Below are positions 47,772 through 48,823 of a DNA stretch of 48,823 nucleotides, piece after piece. The position numbers and the translations under genes are program-made. Source of the DNA: an uncultured Acidimicrobiales bacterium (lineage in GTDB: Bacteria; Actinomycetota; Acidimicrobiia; Acidimicrobiales; SZUA-35); contig CALGOA010000119.1 in the NCBI GenBank assembly GCA_937958015.1, positions 1-48,823 of the forward strand, given 5' to 3'. Each line of letters begins with the position of its first letter. The first letter of the stretch is position 1. The notes below the pieces were generated by a model, which saw only the letters and a program-made list of their open reading frames with translations, did not search any database and had not been told where the DNA came from.

Positions 47772-48823
47772 ATGAAGAAGACTCTCGTGTCGGCCAGCAT
47801 TGTGCTGGCCATGATTACTTCCGGGCTCGGCCCGGCTGCGGCAACCCAACCGGTCGACCCGGTACCGCTGTTGGCCAACCTGTATGAGATCGACTTCGAG
47901 GCCTATGACGGCGGCTCGGCAAGCGGCGTTGGCTACCTCGCATCGCCAACGTCTGCGAAGGGCCCAACACTTTCGGTCGAGGTGGCCGGTCTCGCGGCGA
48001 ACACGATCTACAAGGTACGGTTCGGCGGTCCCGAGGACGACAATTCCAATCCGAGCCGTTGTTCTCAGAGCGCCAACCAGTTGGCCCCCTTCACCGCCGA
48101 CAACAGCGAATTCCAGGACGAGAACGGCGCTTCGGTTCCGACTGGCGAAGAAGGCGTTCTCCGCTGGACCTACGCCGAGATGGCTGAATTCACCGGCGAC
48201 CGTGTCGTCGAGGTAAACAACGGCGAGCCGGTCATCGTCATCACGACCACAGGCGGCACGATCGTGGCCTGCGGCGAATTGGGTGGCGTATCACAGGCGT
48301 TGCCCAATCCCACCAGCCGCACGTTTCCTGTCGCCCGGGTTGGTGGCGCCACCCCACAGAACATCAACGGCAGCGACATAACCGTCAGCGGCCAGGTCAA
48401 CCTGACCGGTTCGCTCCTCGACTACGACTTCACCCTTCGGGGCGAGAGTCTGATCGACGCCAATGGCAGCCTGCAGAATCACATCATCATGCTCCGCTCG
48501 ACGGCCAGCTGCGATGGCACCACGGAGAATGCTCTCCGGCAGACGGTGGCATCGTTCACGAACTTGAAGCGGTCCACTGCTCGGGCTCGAAGCATCGACG
48601 ATTTGAACGATGTGTTCCCTCGTAGTCACCGTTCCGACGGCGACTCCCTGCAGGTCCGCGGATCGATGATCCTGCCCGGCATAGATCAAAACACCATCGG
48701 CAACTACGGAATCGTCGTCCTGGGTCTCGAGAGCGGATCTACCGCTCGCCCAACCGGCGAACTACAGCAACGTGAAATGACCCCGTCCGCCTGCCTCAAC
48801 CTCGTCGACAAGGCGTCCGAGGT
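47772..48823 (+). CDS. Secreted hypothetical protein (truncated by window end)
   Basis: Not in the ORF track because no stop is reached. ATG 47772 gives MKKTLVSASIVLAMITSGLGPAAATQPVDPVPLLANLYEIDFEAYDGGSASGVGYLASPTSAKGPTLSVEV..., open to 48823 with a signal peptide. Confidence 0.8.
   Translation, partial: MKKTLVSASIVLAMITSGLGPAAATQPVDPVPLLANLYEIDFEAYDGGSASGVGYLASPTSAKGPTLSVEVAGLAANTIYKVRFGGPEDDNSNPSRCSQSANQLAPFTADNSEFQDENGASVPTGEEGVLRWTYAEMAEFTGDRVVEVNNGEPVIVITTTGGTIVACGELGGVSQALPNPTSRTFPVARVGGATPQNINGSDITVSGQVNLTGSLLDYDFTLRGESLIDANGSLQNHIIMLRSTASCDGTTENALRQTVASFTNLKRSTARARSIDDLNDVFPRSHRSDGDSLQVRGSMILPGIDQNTIGNYGIVVLGLESGSTARPTGELQQREMTPSACLNLVDKASE

Overview
GC-rich chromosomal window, consistent with an actinobacterium (taxonomy not verified). 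The left flank (1-9.4 kb) holds a NarL-type two-component pair, a polyprenyl diphosphate synthase, xseB/xseA, a PAS/GAF-GGDEF-EAL protein, a CoxE-like VWA protein and a PadR regulator. The core (9.6-46.7 kb) is a large surface or exopolysaccharide locus. It carries a DegT aminotransferase, seven GT4-like glycosyltransferases or candidates, four sulfotransferase-like genes, two Wzx-like flippases, two Wzy/O-antigen-ligase-like membrane proteins, a WcaJ/PglC-type initiating transferase, a PglD-like acyltransferase, a UDP-sugar epimerase and 6-dehydrogenase pair, a Wzc/BY-kinase-type protein, RfbC and RfbD, and three secreted proteins. One secreted protein is a FN3-array/SGNH protein that appears to lack the catalytic Ser and His. 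The right flank has a MoxR AAA ATPase and a truncated secreted protein. The most notable non-coding structures are a 165-bp MITE-like element with TA duplication inserted exactly in the stop codon of the BY-kinase gene, and a ~235-bp REPIN-like near-palindrome upstream of the VWA gene. No tRNA, rRNA, CRISPR array or intact transposase was recognised. All product calls are from reading translated motifs by eye; no database search was run.
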